Made by a program: the position numbers and the translations under genes. A model generated the notes under the pieces. That model searched no databases. It was not told where the DNA came from and was given only the letters and a program-made list of their open reading frames with translations. 64,000 nucleotides of DNA. It comes from Sporomusaceae bacterium (GTDB taxonomy: Bacteria; Bacillota; Negativicutes; UBA1444). The stretch is taken from positions 84,003 to 148,002 of the forward strand of contig JAHDPL010000003.1 in NCBI GenBank assembly GCA_018434355.1. Reading direction: 5' to 3'. Shown piece by piece: positions 41,642 through 51,254 of the stretch; the stretch's first letter is position 1, and each line of letters starts with the position of its first letter.

Positions 41642-42634
41642 ATGATTTGTAAAAAAATCGTGGGAATCGTTCTGGTGCTTTGGATCAGTTTGCTGCTGGG
41701 TGGGCAAGTCTTGGCCGAACCGGCCACCGACTATGCAAAACCGGCGCATTGGCTGTCGTTGCCAACCACGCCAACCAAGTCGGTTGATGTTTTTTACCTC
41801 TATCCTACGGTATATCAAAAAAAGACTCCAGCGGACGCTAATATCTGTAATGTCGATAATCCGGACATGCTTCAGCGTTCTCAGATGGCTTTTGCCTACC
41901 AAGCTTCGGCGTTTGCGCCAACTGCCAATTTGTATGCACCCTATTATCGTCAGGCCGACGCAGCCTACACGCTGACATTGCCACTGGCAGAACAGCGAAA
42001 AGTGGTCGGCGGTATTCCGGCAACGGATGGATTGGCAGCTTTTGATTATTACATCAAAAATTACAATCAGGGGCGTCCTTTTATTCTGGCCGGACATTCA
42101 CAGGGTTCCAATATTCTGCTGTATCTGTTGTCCGACTATATGAAGCAGAACCCCCAGGTTTATGCCCGCATGATCGCCGCCTACGTGATCGGCTATTCGA
42201 TTACACCGGAATACCTGGCGCAAAATCCGCATCTGAAATTTGCCAAGGGGCCTGACGATACCGGCGTAATCGTTTCCTATAACACGGAAGCGCCGCAAAT
42301 GAATGGCAAAAACCCGGTGGTATTGCCTGGAGCCCTGGTAATCAATCCGATCAGCTGGACCCGTAGCGAAAAACTGGCGCCGGCTGAAGATAATCTCGGC
42401 TCGATTGATATGGGACCGGATGGATTGATGATCTTTCAAAAAGCCTATGCCGATGCCCGGATCGATAAAACAAAAGGAGTGCTAATCTGCAGCACGGTGG
42501 ACGTGGATAAATTGTCGCCCGGCAATCAGGTTTTTCCAAAAGGAATTTACCATCATTACGACTATCTGTTTTACTACTTCAATCTCAGGGACAATGCCGC
42601 CAATCGGACGGATAAATTTTTAAAGGGGAAATGA
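41642..42634 (+). CDS. Exported DUF3089 alpha/beta-hydrolase
   Basis: This 330-residue protein has a signal peptide (IVGIVLVLWISLLLGGQVLA) and a DUF3089-type alpha/beta-hydrolase body. DVFYLYPTVY near residue 45, AAFDYYIKNYNQGRPFILAGHSQGSN near residue 140 with the nucleophile Ser in GHSQG, and late Asp/His candidates (CSTVDVDK, IYHHYDY) support a lipase/esterase-like fold. I start at the ATG at 41642, eight bases after GAGGGGG. The stop overlaps the metallophosphoesterase start, so the two exported hydrolases are made together, which suggests a common substrate type such as phospholipids or phosphoesters. Confidence 0.85.
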   Translation: MICKKIVGIVLVLWISLLLGGQVLAEPATDYAKPAHWLSLPTTPTKSVDVFYLYPTVYQKKTPADANICNVDNPDMLQRSQMAFAYQASAFAPTANLYAPYYRQADAAYTLTLPLAEQRKVVGGIPATDGLAAFDYYIKNYNQGRPFILAGHSQGSNILLYLLSDYMKQNPQVYARMIAAYVIGYSITPEYLAQNPHLKFAKGPDDTGVIVSYNTEAPQMNGKNPVVLPGALVINPISWTRSEKLAPAEDNLGSIDMGPDGLMIFQKAYADARIDKTKGVLICSTVDVDKLSPGNQVFPKGIYHHYDYLFYYFNLRDNAANRTDKFLKGK

Positions 42635-44343
42635 AAAGGATGACTTTCACGCGACGCACTTTTCTCAAAACCGGTTTGACCGGCGCAGCGCTGGCCGCAA
42701 GCGGAACGCTGCCGAAAAAATGGCTGTCTCGATGCGCTGCCGCTGCTGCTAGAGCACGCACTACAGCCGCCAGTACGGTATTGCCCGTGCCGGTCCCGGT
42801 AGCTTCGCCAAAATTATTGCCGACAGAGATCGCAAAGTATTCTCAGTACGGCTATGGCAAATGGCAAACCGGAGAAGGTGTCGCCTATGAGAAACGGCTG
42901 GATTTGATGCCGACCGGCTACAGCGCGGCCAAAGCGGTTCCAGCTGCAAATCTGCTACGGTTTTTTACGATCACCGATATTCATATCTCGGACAAGGAGA
43001 CCCCGGCTCAGGCGATTTTTTACGGATATCGGGGCGGGGTTTCGTCAGCCTATTCCGGCGTAATGCTGTATACGACACATGTGCTGGATGCAGCCATCCG
43101 AACCGTCAATGAATTGCATAAAGAGATGCCGATCGATTTCGGCCTTTCGCTCGGCGACACATGCAATAATACCCAATACAATGAACTGCGCTGGTACATT
43201 GATGTGATCGATGGCAAGCGGATTGAACCAAGTTCCGGCAATCACGCAGGTGCGGACACGATTGACTATCAAAAACCATACCAGGCGGCCGGACTCGACA
43301 AAACGATTCCCTGGTATCAGACAATGGGCAACCACGATCACTTCTTCATCGGTTTCCTGCCACCCAATGAGTATAGCCGCAAAACCCTGATCAGTGATCA
43401 GATCATCAATCTGGGCGACGTATTTACCGATGTCAAAGGACTGGACAGCCGAGGCTTTTATATGGGGGCGATTGACGGAGCCACTCCCTATGGCGATTTG
43501 ATTGGCGTCGGCCCCGAAAAGAATTTTGCCACTCCGCCGAAAGTGAGAGCTGCAGACCCTGACCGGCGTTCGTTGTATCGTCAAGAATGGATGAACGAAT
43601 TCTTTAAAACTTCAACCTGGCCGATCGGGCACGGATTTTCGCAAGCAAATGTCGACAATGATTTTGCCTGCTATAGTTTTGAACCGAAGTCGAATCTGCC
43701 GCTCAAGGTGATCGTGCTTGACGACACCCAGCGCAACGATGATGTGAATAATCCGAACTCGCTTGGCTATGGCCATGGTTCACTGGATCAGGAACGGTAT
43801 GACTGGTTGGTGCAGGAGTTGGAGCTGGGTCAGGCCGAAGGCAAACTGATGATGATTGCCGCGCATATCCCAATTGGCGTTGAACCGTTCCCGTCGATGA
43901 TGGGGTGGCATGAGCTTGCGCCGGTCACTGAATCGCAACTGATTGCCAAGCTTCATGAGTATCCGAATTTCATCCTCTGGGCCGCCGGTCATCGGCATAT
44001 CAATACCGTCACCGCGTTCAAGTCACCGGACCCGAATCGCCCGGAACTCGGTTTTTGGCAGGTTGAAACCGCATCGTTGCGCGATTTCCCGCAGCAATTG
44101 CGTATTTTCGAACTAGTTCGCAACAGCGATGCTACGGTTTCAATTTTAGCTACCTGTGTGGATCCGATTGTCAAAGAAGGTTCGCTGGCGGCAAAATCCC
44201 GCACGAATGCCGTGGCGGCTCAGCAGATTTTTAAAAACGATATGCCGTTTTTGCCCACAGGTTCCTACAATGCCGAACTGGTGGTGCAACTGAACCCGCA
44301 AATGCAGGCAAAACTTAAGAATGTCGGCACGCCGGTAAAATAA
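42631..44343 (+). CDS. Exported (Tat-type) metallophosphoesterase, TIGR03768-like
   Basis: The 570-residue product has a Tat-like signal (FTRRTFLKTGLTGAALAA) and calcineurin-type metal motifs in order: FTITDIHISD (DxH) near residue 110, LGDTCNN (GD) near 172, MGNHDH (GNHD) near 231, AAHIPIG near 410 and AAGHRHINT (GHxH) near 451. It should hydrolyse a phosphomono- or diester outside the membrane. The start ATG overlaps the DUF3089 gene stop; the ATG at 42640 is an alternative. The substrate is unknown. Confidence 0.87.
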   Translation: MKRMTFTRRTFLKTGLTGAALAASGTLPKKWLSRCAAAAARARTTAASTVLPVPVPVASPKLLPTEIAKYSQYGYGKWQTGEGVAYEKRLDLMPTGYSAAKAVPAANLLRFFTITDIHISDKETPAQAIFYGYRGGVSSAYSGVMLYTTHVLDAAIRTVNELHKEMPIDFGLSLGDTCNNTQYNELRWYIDVIDGKRIEPSSGNHAGADTIDYQKPYQAAGLDKTIPWYQTMGNHDHFFIGFLPPNEYSRKTLISDQIINLGDVFTDVKGLDSRGFYMGAIDGATPYGDLIGVGPEKNFATPPKVRAADPDRRSLYRQEWMNEFFKTSTWPIGHGFSQANVDNDFACYSFEPKSNLPLKVIVLDDTQRNDDVNNPNSLGYGHGSLDQERYDWLVQELELGQAEGKLMMIAAHIPIGVEPFPSMMGWHELAPVTESQLIAKLHEYPNFILWAAGHRHINTVTAFKSPDPNRPELGFWQVETASLRDFPQQLRIFELVRNSDATVSILATCVDPIVKEGSLAAKSRTNAVAAQQIFKNDMPFLPTGSYNAELVVQLNPQMQAKLKNVGTPVK

Positions 44344-44383
44344 GTTGAAACCATAGGGTCTATTCCAGACGCAGAAGGGGTGG

Positions 44384-45079
44384 ATGAAACTGACGATGGA
44401 TATCTTTTTCTGGGACATTGACGGCACGCTGATCCGTACGGATAAAGCCGGGTTGTATGCTTTTGAGCAGGCGGTGCGCGAACTGTGGGACAGTCCGGTT
44501 GATTTTCGTCAGGTTCATTCCGCCGGCATGACCGACTACTCGATTGCCAGGCAGATTATCGAAAGAATTTCGGCCAGACCGGCTTCGCACCAGGAAGTGA
44601 AAGATCTGACCAGGCGTTACGAAGAGCTGTTACAGGAGCACTTGGCGCAGCGAGAAGGCAAGGTGATGCCTTCGGTGCGCGAAATATTAGCCGCGCTGCA
44701 AGAAAAAGGCGCTCTTTCTCTGCTACTGACTGGCAATAGCCGAAAAGGCGCCGAAATGAAAATGCGCAAGTTTGGTCTGGAAGTTTTTTTTGATTTTGAG
44801 CACAGCGCCTTCTGCGAACATTCCCCCAATCGGGATGACGTAGCAACCCGGGCTCTGCAAAAGATCCTTAATCGGTTTGAAGCTGGTTCGTCCCGCTTGT
44901 TTGTAATCGGCGACACTCCCAACGATATCCGCTGCGGCAAAATGATCGGCGCGTACACCATTAGTGTGGCGACAGGAACCTTCAGTGAACCGGAACTGGC
45001 GTCCCATGAACCTTGGTGGAGTTTGCCGCATTTGCCGCCTGCACCTTTGTTTATCGAAAAGGTCGCTGCGGCAGGCTGA
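44384..45079 (+). CDS. HAD hydrolase, phosphoglycolate phosphatase-like
   Basis: The 231-residue cytoplasmic protein has the HAD signature FWDIDGTLIRTD at the start, LLLTGNSRKGAEMKM (motif II) near residue 113, and VIGDTPNDIRCGKMIG (motif IV) near residue 172, with a helical cap between. It resembles Gph-type phosphatases. The ATG follows AAGGGG. It lies 40 bases after the metallophosphoesterase, so it may join that operon, and converges on the anti-sigma-like gene with one base between. Confidence 0.85.
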   Translation: MKLTMDIFFWDIDGTLIRTDKAGLYAFEQAVRELWDSPVDFRQVHSAGMTDYSIARQIIERISARPASHQEVKDLTRRYEELLQEHLAQREGKVMPSVREILAALQEKGALSLLLTGNSRKGAEMKMRKFGLEVFFDFEHSAFCEHSPNRDDVATRALQKILNRFEAGSSRLFVIGDTPNDIRCGKMIGAYTISVATGTFSEPELASHEPWWSLPHLPPAPLFIEKVAAAG

Positions 45080-45080
45080 T

Positions 45081-46034
45081 TTAAGGCGAAAGCTTTTTTG
45101 CCAGTTCCGCTAGTTCTTCAAGGCTTTGCCGTCCTTCCAGCGTCACTTCCTGGCCGTGGATGGTTACTGTCAGTTTGTTCGGGCCGAGCGGCCCGACGGA
45201 ATAGTTCTTGGTATCTCTTGTCGCCGCCTGCTCGGACTGCACGGCGGTATTTTTTTGCCCGGTCGGCAGTTTGCGCTGGCTGATGGCCAGTTCTTGCGGC
45301 GTTCCGGTATTGAACACCTGGCGGATGTTGTCGGCGGAATCCTGGGTAATCGAATCAGGCGTACGACCAGGAAGCTTTAATGGAACCAGACTGTCTGCGG
45401 TTGCCTTTTCTTTTGGTGCTACAGGCGGAATGGCTGATTTCAGGGATGGTGCAGCCCGTTCGGCTCTTGCCTCAATCGGGACAGGTTGGACAGGGGCAGG
45501 CGGTTTCGCTGTAGGAGGAGTGGTCGGAGGAGCTACCGCAGGAGGCGCTGAAGGCGCGGCGGGAGAAGCCGGCTGGGTTTGTAGCGGACCGGAGCGAGGC
45601 TTTACCGTCGGAGCGACTGGGGCTACGCTTTTTGTATCAGATTTTGTATCAGACGAAGAAGTCGTGTTGGCCGGTGCAGTTTTTTCGGATGGATTTGCTT
45701 GCGGAACAGTTGCAGGCATGGTTTGCTGTGCGATGTCCTGAATCTCAGGCGTTCCATGCAAACCGAAGAATACAAGCAAGGCGGCTGCGGCGCCCAATAG
45801 CCCGGAGTAAACCCAGGGCATGCGGCGGCTTTTTGTTTGTGCGTGTAGACCGGCGGTCGCCTGTTCGACGCTTGCCGACAAGATATGCTCCGGCGGTTTG
45901 GCCGGCAAGTCAGAGTTGCGCAGGAGAGCGGCGACTTCGAGCAATTCATCCAGCTCCTTGTCGCTTGATTGCGTTGGCTGTCCGCTGTTTAGCCGGTCGA
46001 GGGCAGCGGATAGTTCTTCTGTTTTATTGCTCAT
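45081..46034 (-). CDS. Membrane-anchored anti-sigma-like protein
   Basis: This 317-residue protein has a cytoplasmic N-terminus (1-70), one membrane helix (WVYSGLLGAAAALLVFFGL, about 73-91) and a long Pro/Ala/Thr-rich outside region (about 110-190), ending in a small domain with KLTVTIHGQEVTLEG. The gene overlaps the ECF sigma gene by 11 bases, which is the usual sign of an anti-sigma partner. The N-terminal part is not a clear zinc-finger anti-sigma domain (no HxxxCxxC). Its role is inferred from location and topology. Confidence 0.72.
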   Translation of the reverse strand: MSNKTEELSAALDRLNSGQPTQSSDKELDELLEVAALLRNSDLPAKPPEHILSASVEQATAGLHAQTKSRRMPWVYSGLLGAAAALLVFFGLHGTPEIQDIAQQTMPATVPQANPSEKTAPANTTSSSDTKSDTKSVAPVAPTVKPRSGPLQTQPASPAAPSAPPAVAPPTTPPTAKPPAPVQPVPIEARAERAAPSLKSAIPPVAPKEKATADSLVPLKLPGRTPDSITQDSADNIRQVFNTGTPQELAISQRKLPTGQKNTAVQSEQAATRDTKNYSVGPLGPNKLTVTIHGQEVTLEGRQSLEELAELAKKLSP

Positions 46035-46590
46035 CTTCCTGCCAACCTCCTTTCGCCAGCAGTTTTTCCCGCAGGTTTTTCAACGCGCGTTGCTGCAACA
46101 TTTTTATGGCGGCCTCGCTTTTATCCATGGCGAGGGCCACATCCCTGACCGGTAAACCGGCCAAGATACGATATTCGATGACCTGGCGCTGCTCTGGCGG
46201 CAGGTCATTTAACGCAGCAGCAAGCGCTTGCTTTTTTTCCGTCGCAAGCAGTGCGTCAGCAGGATTTTCGCCGCCGGCCAGCCGGTCCTGTATATCTGTG
46301 ACATTGCTATTGATCGGGCTACGGCCTTTTTTTCGCCATATGTCGGTGATCAGGTTGCTGGCGATGCGACCAAGGTAAGTGGTAAATCGGCTGTCGGTCT
46401 GTTTGTAGCTCGCCAGTGAACGAAATGCCCGGAAAAAGGTTTCTTGCACGACATCCTGCGCTTCGTCGGCACTGCCCAATTTATGCGCGATGAAACGGAA
46501 CAGCGGTTGCCAGCAATCGCCGACCAGTTGGTTCAGCGCCGCTTGATCGCCGGTTTTCGCCTTTTCAATCAAATCCCATTCTGACGCCAT
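46024..46590 (-). CDS. ECF-family RNA polymerase sigma factor
   Basis: This 188-residue sigma factor has region 2 (LFRFIAHKLGSADEAQDVVQETF, about 30-52) and region 4 (LPPEQRQVIEYRILAGLPVRDVAL, about 130-153, followed by a recognition helix with SEAAIKMLQQRAL). It would direct RNA polymerase to stress or envelope promoters. I start at the ATG at 46590, after AGGTGGTGAG; the frame runs further upstream without a better site. The divergent exported VWA gene across the 223-base gap is a candidate target. Confidence 0.93.
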   Translation of the reverse strand: MASEWDLIEKAKTGDQAALNQLVGDCWQPLFRFIAHKLGSADEAQDVVQETFFRAFRSLASYKQTDSRFTTYLGRIASNLITDIWRKKGRSPINSNVTDIQDRLAGGENPADALLATEKKQALAAALNDLPPEQRQVIEYRILAGLPVRDVALAMDKSEAAIKMLQQRALKNLREKLLAKGGWQEDEQ

Positions 46591-46813
46591 CCGCTCACCA
46601 CCTGGCAACATTGTTGTCCCAGGTTCATTGTAGGGGTAGCAGATGCCTGGCGTCAACATGACGCAACAGTCTTTTCATATAGTTCAACGGTCTAACACCG
46701 AAAAAGTAACAAAAAATTTTTCTCACAGGCGTTACCTTTTTGTGGGTCGTGCGTTTATCAGGTTGTAAGCAGTCCGACTGACGTTGCCGGACAAACAGAA
46801 AGGAATGAGCAAG

Positions 46814-48673
46814 ATGAGAAAAAGAAGCGCGATTTTTTTACTTGTCATCATGTCACTGATTACCAGTGTGGGTGCGATCAATGTGGAAGGGCTGATAAAA
46901 TCAACAACGGCGGCTGCGGAAATCAAAGCCGTCGGCATGCCGCTGCAGGAACTGCTGGATCTGCTCAGCCGCTCTAGCGGAATAGAACTGGCCGCCGTTC
47001 CGGAAGTCGCCGACTTGAACGTGGACTTGAGTGTGCGAGCCGACCAGACGGTTGCATCGGTACTCGCGGCGCTGCAAGAAAAGTATGGTTTGATGAGCAA
47101 ACTTAATACTGCCAAAACTGCGGTGATTATCGTCAAAGGCGATTATGTGACGGAGCGCATGTTTGGCGGCAAAGGAATCATGCTGGCTGCAAAAGAGAAC
47201 GTTCAACCGTCAGTGGCGCGACCTGCATCAGGCGTAATTCCACCGTCGTCGCCGGTTGCCTGGAACACGGAAGAATACAAGGCGATTACCGACAATGGAT
47301 TTCAGAACGTCAACAGTAGTCCACTGTCCACCTTTTCGATCGATGTCGATACCGCTTCCTACAGCAATGTGCGGCGTTTTCTCAACAGTGGCAATCTGCC
47401 GCCGGCCGACGCCGTCCGCACGGAAGAACTGCTAAATTATTTCTCTTATGATTATCCGCAACCGACTGGCGATCAACCGATATCGCTGACAACCGAAGTC
47501 GGCGCGAGTCCCTGGAACAGCAACCGCCGCCTGGTCTTGCTCGGGTTGCAGGGAAAAAGCATCAAGACGGAACATTTGCCGCCGAGCAATCTCGTGTTCC
47601 TGATTGATGTATCAGGTTCGATGTTTGCCGAAAATAAATTGCCGCTGCTGAAAAAGGCATTTAAACTGTTGGTGCAGCAATTGCGGGCTGAGGACCGAGT
47701 TGCAATCGTGGTTTATGCCGGGGCTGCCGGGTTGGTGCTGGACTCTACTCCCGGCAATGAAAAAGCAGTGATCAACGCCAAAATAGACGGACTGCAGGCA
47801 GGCGGTTCCACCGCCGGCGGCGAAGGAATCAAGCTGGCTTACAAGATTGCCAAAGACAAATTTATTGAAGGCGGAAACAACCGGGTCATTTTGGCAACCG
47901 ACGGCGATTTTAATGTCGGAGCGTCCAGTGAGGGCGAACTGGCAAGATTGATTGAGGAACGGCGCGATCAAGGAATTTACCTAACCGTGCTTGGTTTTGG
48001 CATGGGAAACATCAAGGATAATAAGATGGAAATGCTGGCCGACAAAGGAAACGGCAACTATGCCTATATCGACAATGCGTTGGAAGCGAAAAAAGTACTG
48101 GTTTCTCAGATGGCGGGAACCTTGTTCACCATCGCCAAAGATGTGAAGATCCAGGTCGAGTTCAATCCGGCCAAGGTCAAGGCATATCGCTTGATCGGCT
48201 ATGAAAACCGCAAATTGGCCGACCGCGATTTTAATGATGACAAAAAGGATGCCGGAGATATGGGCGCAGGTCATTCCGTAACGGCGCTATATGAGATTGT
48301 ACCGGCAGATTCGCCCGAAAAAGTCGCAACGGTTGACCCGCTTGTCTACCAACAGTCGCAAGCTGCAGGCAGCAATGATCTACTGCAGGTGAAAATTCGC
48401 TATAAAAAGCCGAACGAGGAAACCAGTTCGCTGATTACGCAACGGGTAGACGGACAGGCTAATTTGGCTGCAACCCCATCGGAAAACTTCCGCTTTGCCG
48501 CGGCGGTGGCAGAATACGGGATGTTGCTGCGAAACTCCGAGTTCCAGGGACAATCCTCCTACGCCCAGGCGCTAGCGCTGGCCCGGGGCGCGCGGGGCAG
48601 CGATGAAAACGGTTACCGGACAGAATTCATCAAATTGTTGGAAATCAGTCAGATATTGGCGGCTCGTCCCTGA
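46814..48673 (+). CDS. Exported VWA-domain protein (YfbK type) with N-terminal STN-like domain
   Basis: This 619-residue protein has a signal peptide (AIFLLVIMSLITSVGA), then an STN/secretin-like small domain (about 35-95: MPLQELLDLLSRSSGIEL, VADLNVDLSVRADQTV). The YfbK N-terminal domain follows (about 155-225: STFSIDVDTASYSNVRRFL), then a VWA domain (about 255-430) with MIDAS residues in FLIDVSGSM and ILATDGDFNVG, and a C-terminal DUF3520-like part. YfbK-like proteins are exported and of unclear function. I start at the ATG at 46814, nine bases after AAAGGA. It faces the ECF sigma gene, which may control it. Confidence 0.85.
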   Translation: MRKRSAIFLLVIMSLITSVGAINVEGLIKSTTAAAEIKAVGMPLQELLDLLSRSSGIELAAVPEVADLNVDLSVRADQTVASVLAALQEKYGLMSKLNTAKTAVIIVKGDYVTERMFGGKGIMLAAKENVQPSVARPASGVIPPSSPVAWNTEEYKAITDNGFQNVNSSPLSTFSIDVDTASYSNVRRFLNSGNLPPADAVRTEELLNYFSYDYPQPTGDQPISLTTEVGASPWNSNRRLVLLGLQGKSIKTEHLPPSNLVFLIDVSGSMFAENKLPLLKKAFKLLVQQLRAEDRVAIVVYAGAAGLVLDSTPGNEKAVINAKIDGLQAGGSTAGGEGIKLAYKIAKDKFIEGGNNRVILATDGDFNVGASSEGELARLIEERRDQGIYLTVLGFGMGNIKDNKMEMLADKGNGNYAYIDNALEAKKVLVSQMAGTLFTIAKDVKIQVEFNPAKVKAYRLIGYENRKLADRDFNDDKKDAGDMGAGHSVTALYEIVPADSPEKVATVDPLVYQQSQAAGSNDLLQVKIRYKKPNEETSSLITQRVDGQANLAATPSENFRFAAAVAEYGMLLRNSEFQGQSSYAQALALARGARGSDENGYRTEFIKLLEISQILAARP

Positions 48674-48704
48674 GGAAACCATTAGCGACCATATCGCTAG
48701 TGCA

Positions 48705-48750
48705 AAAGAGACCGTGAAAACTTGCTGCAGCAAGTTTTCACGGTCTCTTT
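48705..48750. terminator. Bidirectional intrinsic terminator
   Basis: A near-perfect palindrome of 46 bases (arms start AAAGAGACCGTGAAAACTTG, centre TGCA) with A run on the left and T run on the right. It lies between the convergent VWA and transporter genes. Confidence 0.9.
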
Positions 48751-48774
48751 ATTCTTAATGACGCGGCCAATGCC

Positions 48775-49710
48775 CTACAGCATAATCATATAGATCGGGA
48801 TGGCGAACAAGGCGGCAATGGTCGTGGTGCTGACCAATACGGCGGCGTATTCAGTGTCGGCCCCATAAAGGCGAGCCATCAACGTCGTTTGGGTCATGGC
48901 CGGCAGTGCGGACTGGATCACGAAAACTTTTTTCATTAGCTCGGGAATCGGAAAGAAAGAGGCTACTGCTATGACAATCAGCGGGGAAATGACGAACCGA
49001 CCGGCCAGTAGAACCAATAAATCTTTGGTTAATTTGATTTCACTGAACTTTACGCCGAACATGACGATGCCGATAAACAACATCGACAAGGGGGTAGTCA
49101 TGTTGCCGAGGTATTTAAAGGTTACCATCAGGAAGTTGGGTAATCTCACGCCCAGCATGACCAGCGTGATTGCGATGGTGAAGCCGATGAACGGTGGTGA
49201 AAATACTTGCTTGAGCGAAGCGCGGCTAATCAATTTGGCAGGCGCGGACTTGCCGCTGAGACTGATCGAATAGTTGCCGATCGTCCAGAACAGAAAAGCG
49301 TTGGCCAAAAAATAAACCAGCACGAACGGAACGCTTCCCTCGCCGTACAACGCCAAATTTACCGGTAGTCCGACAAAAATTGCGCTGGAACAGAAAAATG
49401 CTGAGCGAAAGGTCCCCCGACGATTGTCAGGAAGGCTAAGCAGATTGGAGATGACATAACTGATTGAAAAACTGATCAGCATCGAGATGGCAGGGACGAA
49501 TACACCGGCCAGTAGCGGGAGCAGTTTGGCCCGGTCAAACGTATTCAGCATGCTCCAGATCATGAAGGTTGGCAGGGATACGTAATTAACCAATAATGGC
49601 AAAAGGTTTGAGTTTTCCGCCGTAAAGAATTTTCTGGCGGTGAGAAAATAGCCGGTCGAGACCATCAGCATGATGGCAAAAAGTCCTTCAAGCGCCTGAA
49701 AAAAAACCAT
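48775..49710 (-). CDS. AEC-family (auxin efflux carrier-like) transporter
   Basis: This 311-residue inner-membrane protein has about ten hydrophobic segments. The pattern GYFLTARKFFTAENSNLLPLLVNYVSLP at the start, FVGLPVNLALYGEGSVPFVLVYF in the middle and IQSALPAMTQTTLMARLYGAD near the end is typical for AEC transporters such as those for malate or malonate. The ATG follows GAGGAGG. A LysR gene lies 110 bases upstream on the same strand and may control it. The substrate is unknown. Confidence 0.9.
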   Translation of the reverse strand: MVFFQALEGLFAIMLMVSTGYFLTARKFFTAENSNLLPLLVNYVSLPTFMIWSMLNTFDRAKLLPLLAGVFVPAISMLISFSISYVISNLLSLPDNRRGTFRSAFFCSSAIFVGLPVNLALYGEGSVPFVLVYFLANAFLFWTIGNYSISLSGKSAPAKLISRASLKQVFSPPFIGFTIAITLVMLGVRLPNFLMVTFKYLGNMTTPLSMLFIGIVMFGVKFSEIKLTKDLLVLLAGRFVISPLIVIAVASFFPIPELMKKVFVIQSALPAMTQTTLMARLYGADTEYAAVLVSTTTIAALFAIPIYMIML

Positions 49711-49820
49711 GGGGCCTCCTCGTTCATTATGTTCAATAATTATGCCAAAACTTATCGCGACAAACCAATATGGAAAACATTGATGTTCTATACGGAAAAA
49801 ATATGATACAACCGACTAGA

Positions 49821-50696
49821 TCAGGTTCTGGCCGTAAGTAAACAGGCCAGAAAATTTCTTGCCACACTGGAAAGATAGCGGTTGCGGTTCCAAATGATTG
49901 CTTTTTTTATTGAAAGAGCCGGGTCGGCGATTTCCTGGAAGGTCAGATGATTGCTGGGGACCAGGCCGGTGGCTGATTTTAGCACGATCGCTACGCCGAG
50001 TCCGGCATCGGCCCAGGCCAACAAGGAGCGAACATCGTCGCCGCGACAAAGAATAAACGGTTGAAAGCCATTTTTGCGACAAACTTCACTAATCATTGCT
50101 TCGTTGCTGCGGTGGATCAGTAGTGGTTTTTCGCGAAGCTCCGTGATTTGCAGGCGGGTTGCAGGGGGCTTCGCTGAACCGGTGAGTTTTTGCGCGGCAA
50201 TCATTGGTTCGGCCGGCAAATCGTAGGCCTGGAATAAATCGGGGTCGTAGATGGCGCGGGCGATTCCGATCTCAATCACGCCATTTTGCAATAGCTCGAG
50301 AATTCGCATGGTGCTGCCTTCCCAAAATTGAAAAGTGATTCCGGGATATTGGGCATGAAAATTACGGATGCGTTCCGGTAAAAAGGTGGCACCGGCGGAG
50401 GCTACGGCGCCAATGGATAATGTTCCGCGTGAGCCGGAATTGAGGTCCTGCAGTTCAACAGTCGTGGCATTAAGCAGTTCGATGATTTGACCGGCGCGGT
50501 CTTGAAGCAAACGACCGGCCTCGGTCAGCTTGATTTGCCGGGGGCCGCGTTCGACAAGCTGTACGCCCAGTTCGCTCTCGATCAGTTTCAATTGCTGACT
50601 CAAAGGTGGCTGGGCCATATTGAGACGCTTGGCTGCCTTAGAAATCTGGCCTTCTTCGGCTATGGCCTGAAAATACTTTAGTTGGCGGATGTCCAT
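49821..50696 (-). CDS. LysR family transcriptional regulator
   Basis: This 291-residue regulator has the LysR helix-turn-helix at the start (MDIRQLKYFQAIAEEGQISK, RLNMAQPPLSQQLKLIE) and an effector-binding domain from about residue 90 (GTLSIGAVASAGATFLP). I start at the ATG at 50696, seven bases after AGGTGA; the longer frame runs into an AT-rich intergenic stretch. It precedes the AEC transporter gene in the same direction. Confidence 0.9.
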   Translation of the reverse strand: MDIRQLKYFQAIAEEGQISKAAKRLNMAQPPLSQQLKLIESELGVQLVERGPRQIKLTEAGRLLQDRAGQIIELLNATTVELQDLNSGSRGTLSIGAVASAGATFLPERIRNFHAQYPGITFQFWEGSTMRILELLQNGVIEIGIARAIYDPDLFQAYDLPAEPMIAAQKLTGSAKPPATRLQITELREKPLLIHRSNEAMISEVCRKNGFQPFILCRGDDVRSLLAWADAGLGVAIVLKSATGLVPSNHLTFQEIADPALSIKKAIIWNRNRYLSSVARNFLACLLTART

Positions 50697-50851
50697 GCAA
50701 TCACCTGCTAATATATATTTTAATAATATATAAAGTTTGAAATATTGATATTTGAAATATGAATATGCAGTGATTACAATGATAAATGAAACCGGGACCG
50801 ATGGCAAGAAAAATTGGACGCAAATCAATGAAAAAGATAAGGGGTGGAATT

Positions 50852-51247
50852 ATGTTTCTGGAACTGTTGAAAAATACCGATCAAAAAGAGTCTTTCATGC
50901 ATCTGGCGTATTGGGTGGCGACGGCGGACGGAAGTTTAGGCTTGCCGGAAATCAAGATGATGGATATATTCTCGCAAGAAACAGGCGTCGTGAACTGGCG
51001 AAAGCAAGCCTGTCCCGACGCCCTGGAAGAAGAGTGCGCAATATTTGACGACGACCTGTCGCGTAAGATCGCCTATTCCAATTTACTGGCGATGGGGTGC
51101 GCCGAAGAGTTTGAAAACGGACGCCAGGCGCAGGCGGTCGAAAAAGTGCGTGAAATGTTTGCGATCAGTCCGGCGTTGGAGCAAAATTATCGGCAGTGGA
51201 TGGATATCATGAAAGGTTCGTGTTCGCCGCACCATTATCTTGACTGA
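50852..51247 (+). CDS. TerB-like protein
   Basis: This 131-residue cytoplasmic, helical protein has the pattern FLELLKNTDQKESFMHLAYWVATADGSLGLPE (in part), like the TerB/tellurite-resistance-associated fold, with Asp/Glu metal-site candidates in ATADGSLGLPE. The TerB family is linked to metal or stress responses, but single TerB-like proteins are not well understood. I start at the ATG at 50852, after AAGGGGTGG. It converges with the LuxR-type regulator gene 7 bases downstream. Confidence 0.65.
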   Translation: MFLELLKNTDQKESFMHLAYWVATADGSLGLPEIKMMDIFSQETGVVNWRKQACPDALEEECAIFDDDLSRKIAYSNLLAMGCAEEFENGRQAQAVEKVREMFAISPALEQNYRQWMDIMKGSCSPHHYLD

Positions 51248-51254
51248 TATCGGG

